From NCBI GenBank assembly GCA_015060885.1, contig SUXO01000017.1:1-42550 (forward strand): a stretch of 42,550 nucleotides of DNA, given 5' to 3'. Positions within the stretch are counted from its first letter, which is position 1. Every line of letters starts with the position of its first letter. The notes under the pieces were generated by a model. It did no database searches. It saw nothing but the letters and a program-made list of their open reading frames with translations, and was not told where the DNA came from. Both the position numbers and the translations under genes were made by a program. This DNA is from Bacteroidales bacterium (GTDB lineage Bacteria > Bacteroidota > Bacteroidia > Bacteroidales > Bacteroidaceae). This document shows positions 39,846 to 42,550 of this stretch, one piece after another.

Positions 39846-42550
39846 CTATTCGCATACAGGACGCACAGGCAAACCACAATAACGTCCACATACAGCATCA
39901 AAGAAATAGTCGTCACCGGCATAGGTTTCGTCTATAATATATGCGTCGGTATATCCGCCAATGACATATACCGTACTCGACCAATAGTAGATTTTCTGTT
40001 GAGAATTAATCTCTGTGCCTGTACGGAAACCTACTGCCGGCAAGAATATACTATTGCCGTTGGGCCCTGTTACACGATAACCTTTGACTCCATAAAGGGT
40101 TTCCCACTCCCAAGTGCAGTTGTCGCGTAGTTCGTCTAACTCTCTTTTTGTGGGCATACGCCAGGAACCGCCCCATTTAACACGGGCCACATCATCCTCG
40201 TAATCAAGCTTGGTCTTTCCATCCCCACCAAGGCCCAACATATTATCATAATAGTATTTTGTAAATTGGCCAAAGCCACTGCTCCCGCTGAACTTATAAG
40301 TACTTTGAGAGTATTCCTCTTTCTCTTCGGTTTCACCCCAAGCATAATAATCACCGGACTCCCAAGCCGCGATGGCACCTACATTGTACGATGCCCATTT
40401 AACCGAGAGACCTAAATCTTGCGGTATTCCAATCGTTTCCCCCGCTGTATCGTCACTCTCATTGTTCCCGAAAAGAATAATATTTACAAGTGATGTCACA
40501 TCGGCTACATCAACAGTTCCGTCGCTATCGACATCGGCTGTGGAATTGTTTTTGTTGCTTGCGCTGCCACTCAATTTAATATTGTCTATTTTCCCCTGGT
40601 CGCTACCGTTGTTCACGCTACCGTCTTTTGTGTATTTTGCAACCAGTGTATGGGTGCCGGCAGTGGTGAATGTGTGCTCGTAACTGCCCGTGTAGCTACC
40701 GCTCTCCTTTAATATTTGTGTGCCGTCGATAGTTATAATCAACCAATCGTAGTTACTCTCGCTGCTTACGCTCCAATCGAAAGTAAGCACGCTACCTTCG
40801 GCTGCTTCCAACGTATAGCTGTTCTGCGATGTGCTGCTGCTAACACCGGCATTGGTAGAGGTCCAGTCTTCGAATGTTTGTTCTGTGGGTGTTTCTTCTG
40901 TTTCCTCGCCATTGAGTATTACTCCTACAAGTGCTGTAACATCGGCAACATCAACTGTTCCGTCGCCATCAATGTCACCCGGAACAATAATTTCCACTAT
41001 ATTCGTAAAGTTCTTCCAGTAATTGGCGGCCTGGTAGGCTGCTTTTGAACCCGCGGGAACATAAAGTGTTACAATGTCGTATAATCCCTGGAATGTGGTG
41101 GAGTAAATTCTTGCAGGAGTTTCCGATAAACAATAAATTTCAGTGAGGTCGCTGCACGCTTCAAACGCCCACTCACCAATGCTCGTCACGCTTGCAGGGA
41201 TGGTAATGGATGTAATTCCCTTTACGCTGTTAAACGCACCATTGCCGATAGCGACGGCATTTTCGGGTATAACGGCACCTTGCCAGCCGAATACCACGCT
41301 ATCGCCTCGCATTACTACGTTGCTGTTGGCGGGGATATTATAGACCTTGTTGCCGCTATCCATTGTGATTCCTTGCAGATTAAGGTTCCATGTGAATGCG
41401 TAATCCCCAATGCTTTCTACACTTGCCGGGATATGTATCTCGCGCAAGTCGCTATATTGGAATGCATAATTACCTATCGATGTTACACTATTTGGAATTG
41501 CAAGACTTGTGAGGCCGGTGCATTTTGAGAACGCATAATCTCCTATTGTTGTTACGCTGTTGCCTATTGTTACGCTTGCAAGGCCGGTGCAATTATAGAA
41601 CGCTTGTTGTCCTATTGTTGTCACGCTACTGGGAATTACGATGCTTGTAAGGCCTGAGCAATAAGCGAATGCATAGTTTCCTATTGTTGTTACGCTATTG
41701 GGGATTACGATGCTTGTAAGGCCGGAGCAATTATGGAACGCATACTTCCCTATTGTTGTTACGCTATTGGGAATTACTGTATTCTTGCAGCCGGTAACAA
41801 GTGTATTTGTTGCTGTTTCTATAATGGCATTGCAACCCTCGCGGCTGTCATAAACGCTATTGCCGCTATTAACGGTGATACTTGTAAGGCCGGTGCAATT
41901 ATAGAACGCTTGTTGTCCTATTGTTGTCACACTATTGGGAATTTCAATGCTTGTGAGGCCGGAGCAATAAGCGAACGCATACTTCCCTATTGTTGTTACG
42001 CTATTGGGAATTTCAATACTTGTAAGGCCGGTGCAATCATAGAACGCATTGTATCCTATTGTTGTTACGCTGTTGGGGATTGTTACGCTGGTGAGGCCGG
42101 TGCAATAATAGAACGCACTCTCTCCTATTGATGTTACGCCGCTACCAATTGTAACGCTTGCGAGGCCACTGCATTCATAAAACGCGCGATTTCCTATCGA
42201 TGTTACGCTATCGTTTACGACAACCTCTTTTATTTCCAAGCGGTATGTGCTCCACGGTGCACCGCTGTAGGTGTAGTTATACATAGCGCCGCTTCCACTG
42301 ATGGTTAATGTACTGTCGCGCAATATCCATGTAGCGTCGTCACCACAGATTCCTCCCGGTATCTCCACTATATTGGCAAAGTTCCTCCAATATATGGTGC
42401 TTACGATTGTGCTTTCGTCAACAGGAATGAGCATTATCTGGTCGAGCAAGAAGCGGAAAGCAAACCGGTTGGCATTCTTGGCAGTATAAAGTCCGTTTCC
42501 TTCATTATACTGCAATGGACGCAAAAGCTCAATGTTTACATCCACACTAT
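39846..42550 (-). CDS. BspA-like leucine-rich-repeat surface protein (3' part)
   Basis: The frame is open to the window edge; TAG is at 39846-39848. About 900 C-terminal residues are visible. Roughly residues 65-525 hold about 12 BspA-type LRRs of 23-24 residues (VTTIGxxAFxxCxGLTSIxIPNS). Two dockerin-like segments follow, GDIDGDGTVDVADVTALVGV and DVDSDGTVDVADVTSLVNII. Between them is a beta-sandwich stretch (TFEDWTSTNAG to QGKIDNIKLSG) that may bind carbohydrate. The last 200 residues form a FISUMP-like domain: LGLSVKWASYNVGAIAAWES, GDYYAWGE, WGGSWRMPTKRELDEL and NSIFLPAVGFR. It is probably a secreted or surface adhesin, though no type IX sorting domain is seen at its end. GTG 42545 is not taken as the start because coding continues beyond it. 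Confidence 0.9.
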   Translation of the reverse strand, partial: SVDVNIELLRPLQYNEGNGLYTAKNANRFAFRFLLDQIMLIPVDESTIVSTIYWRNFANIVEIPGGICGDDATWILRDSTLTISGSGAMYNYTYSGAPWSTYRLEIKEVVVNDSVTSIGNRAFYECSGLASVTIGSGVTSIGESAFYYCTGLTSVTIPNSVTTIGYNAFYDCTGLTSIEIPNSVTTIGKYAFAYCSGLTSIEIPNSVTTIGQQAFYNCTGLTSITVNSGNSVYDSREGCNAIIETATNTLVTGCKNTVIPNSVTTIGKYAFHNCSGLTSIVIPNSVTTIGNYAFAYCSGLTSIVIPSSVTTIGQQAFYNCTGLASVTIGNSVTTIGDYAFSKCTGLTSLAIPNSVTSIGNYAFQYSDLREIHIPASVESIGDYAFTWNLNLQGITMDSGNKVYNIPANSNVVMRGDSVVFGWQGAVIPENAVAIGNGAFNSVKGITSITIPASVTSIGEWAFEACSDLTEIYCLSETPARIYSTTFQGLYDIVTLYVPAGSKAAYQAANYWKNFTNIVEIIVPGDIDGDGTVDVADVTALVGVILNGEETEETPTEQTFEDWTSTNAGVSSSTSQNSYTLEAAEGSVLTFDWSVSSESNYDWLIITIDGTQILKESGSYTGSYEHTFTTAGTHTLVAKYTKDGSVNNGSDQGKIDNIKLSGSASNKNNSTADVDSDGTVDVADVTSLVNIILFGNNESDDTAGETIGIPQDLGLSVKWASYNVGAIAAWESGDYYAWGETEEKEEYSQSTYKFSGSSGFGQFTKYYYDNMLGLGGDGKTKLDYEDDVARVKWGGSWRMPTKRELDELRDNCTWEWETLYGVKGYRVTGPNGNSIFLPAVGFRTGTEINSQQKIYYWSSTVYVIGGYTDAYIIDETYAGDDYFFDAVCGRYCGLPVRPVCE
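41130..42230 (-). repeat. DNA-level tandem repeats coding for the LRRs
   Basis: About 69-bp units recur with blocks such as CCTATTGTTGTTACGCTATT and GTAAGGCCGG (plus-strand reading). The best-conserved copies lie at about 41530-42110. Confidence 0.8.

Overview
The window looks like a chromosomal segment of a member of the Bacteroidales (a gut or oral Bacteroidota); genus and species cannot be fixed by eye. The reasons are: promoters of the TTTG / 19-20 bp / TAnnTTTG (or TAnnTTCG) type ahead of several genes, almost no Shine-Dalgarno sequences, a PorT-like outer-membrane protein of the type IX secretion system, a TonB-dependent receptor next to a lipoprotein, a BspA-like leucine-rich-repeat surface protein, and a DUF3472 lipoprotein.

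Positions 1-20675, all on the + strand, are the downstream part of a surface polysaccharide (capsule or O-antigen type) locus. It holds a dozen intact glycosyltransferases or likely glycosyltransferases (GT2, GT4, a Caps_synth type and a DUF5672 type), a Wzy-like polymerase, a pyruvyl transferase, two membrane acyltransferases, one left-handed beta-helix acyltransferase, a two-domain nucleotidyltransferase-fold/P-loop kinase protein and an APH-fold kinase. Many genes overlap by ATGA, so they are probably translated in series. No flippase or initiating sugar-phosphate transferase is seen, so the locus should continue upstream. The locus is mosaic: AT-rich genes (187-10498, 12905-14646, 19197-20021) alternate with GC-richer ones. 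Scars of rearrangement include a duplicated 3' gene end flanking the first acyltransferase, a truncated glycosyltransferase at 6019-6138, and twin GT2 genes with an almost identical first 95 residues.

Positions 20693-25776 are housekeeping genes: an ABC-F ATPase (-), a sugar nucleotidyltransferase (+), and a minus-strand operon of HAD phosphatase, RibF and CPBP protease. A CAT-anticodon tRNA at 25934-26007 is followed by three tandem units of about 152 bp. Each unit repeats the tRNA 3' end and a terminator hairpin. A repeat-filled stretch and an AT-rich orphan acyltransferase follow.

Positions 28271-35584 hold a DUF3472 lipoprotein (+) facing a minus-strand operon of TonB-dependent receptor, two-domain calycin-like lipoprotein, DUF4091 glycosidase-like protein and flavodiiron protein. 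After an esterase comes a TrpB2-type tryptophan synthase beta chain. Its leader encodes a short peptide with three consecutive Trp codons, followed by mutually exclusive antiterminator and terminator hairpins: a complete trp attenuator readable from the sequence. The right end has non-coding repeats, porT (-), a 55-residue 2[4Fe-4S] ferredoxin (+), a possible 30-residue membrane protein (+), and the 3' part of a large BspA-like protein (-) that runs off the window.
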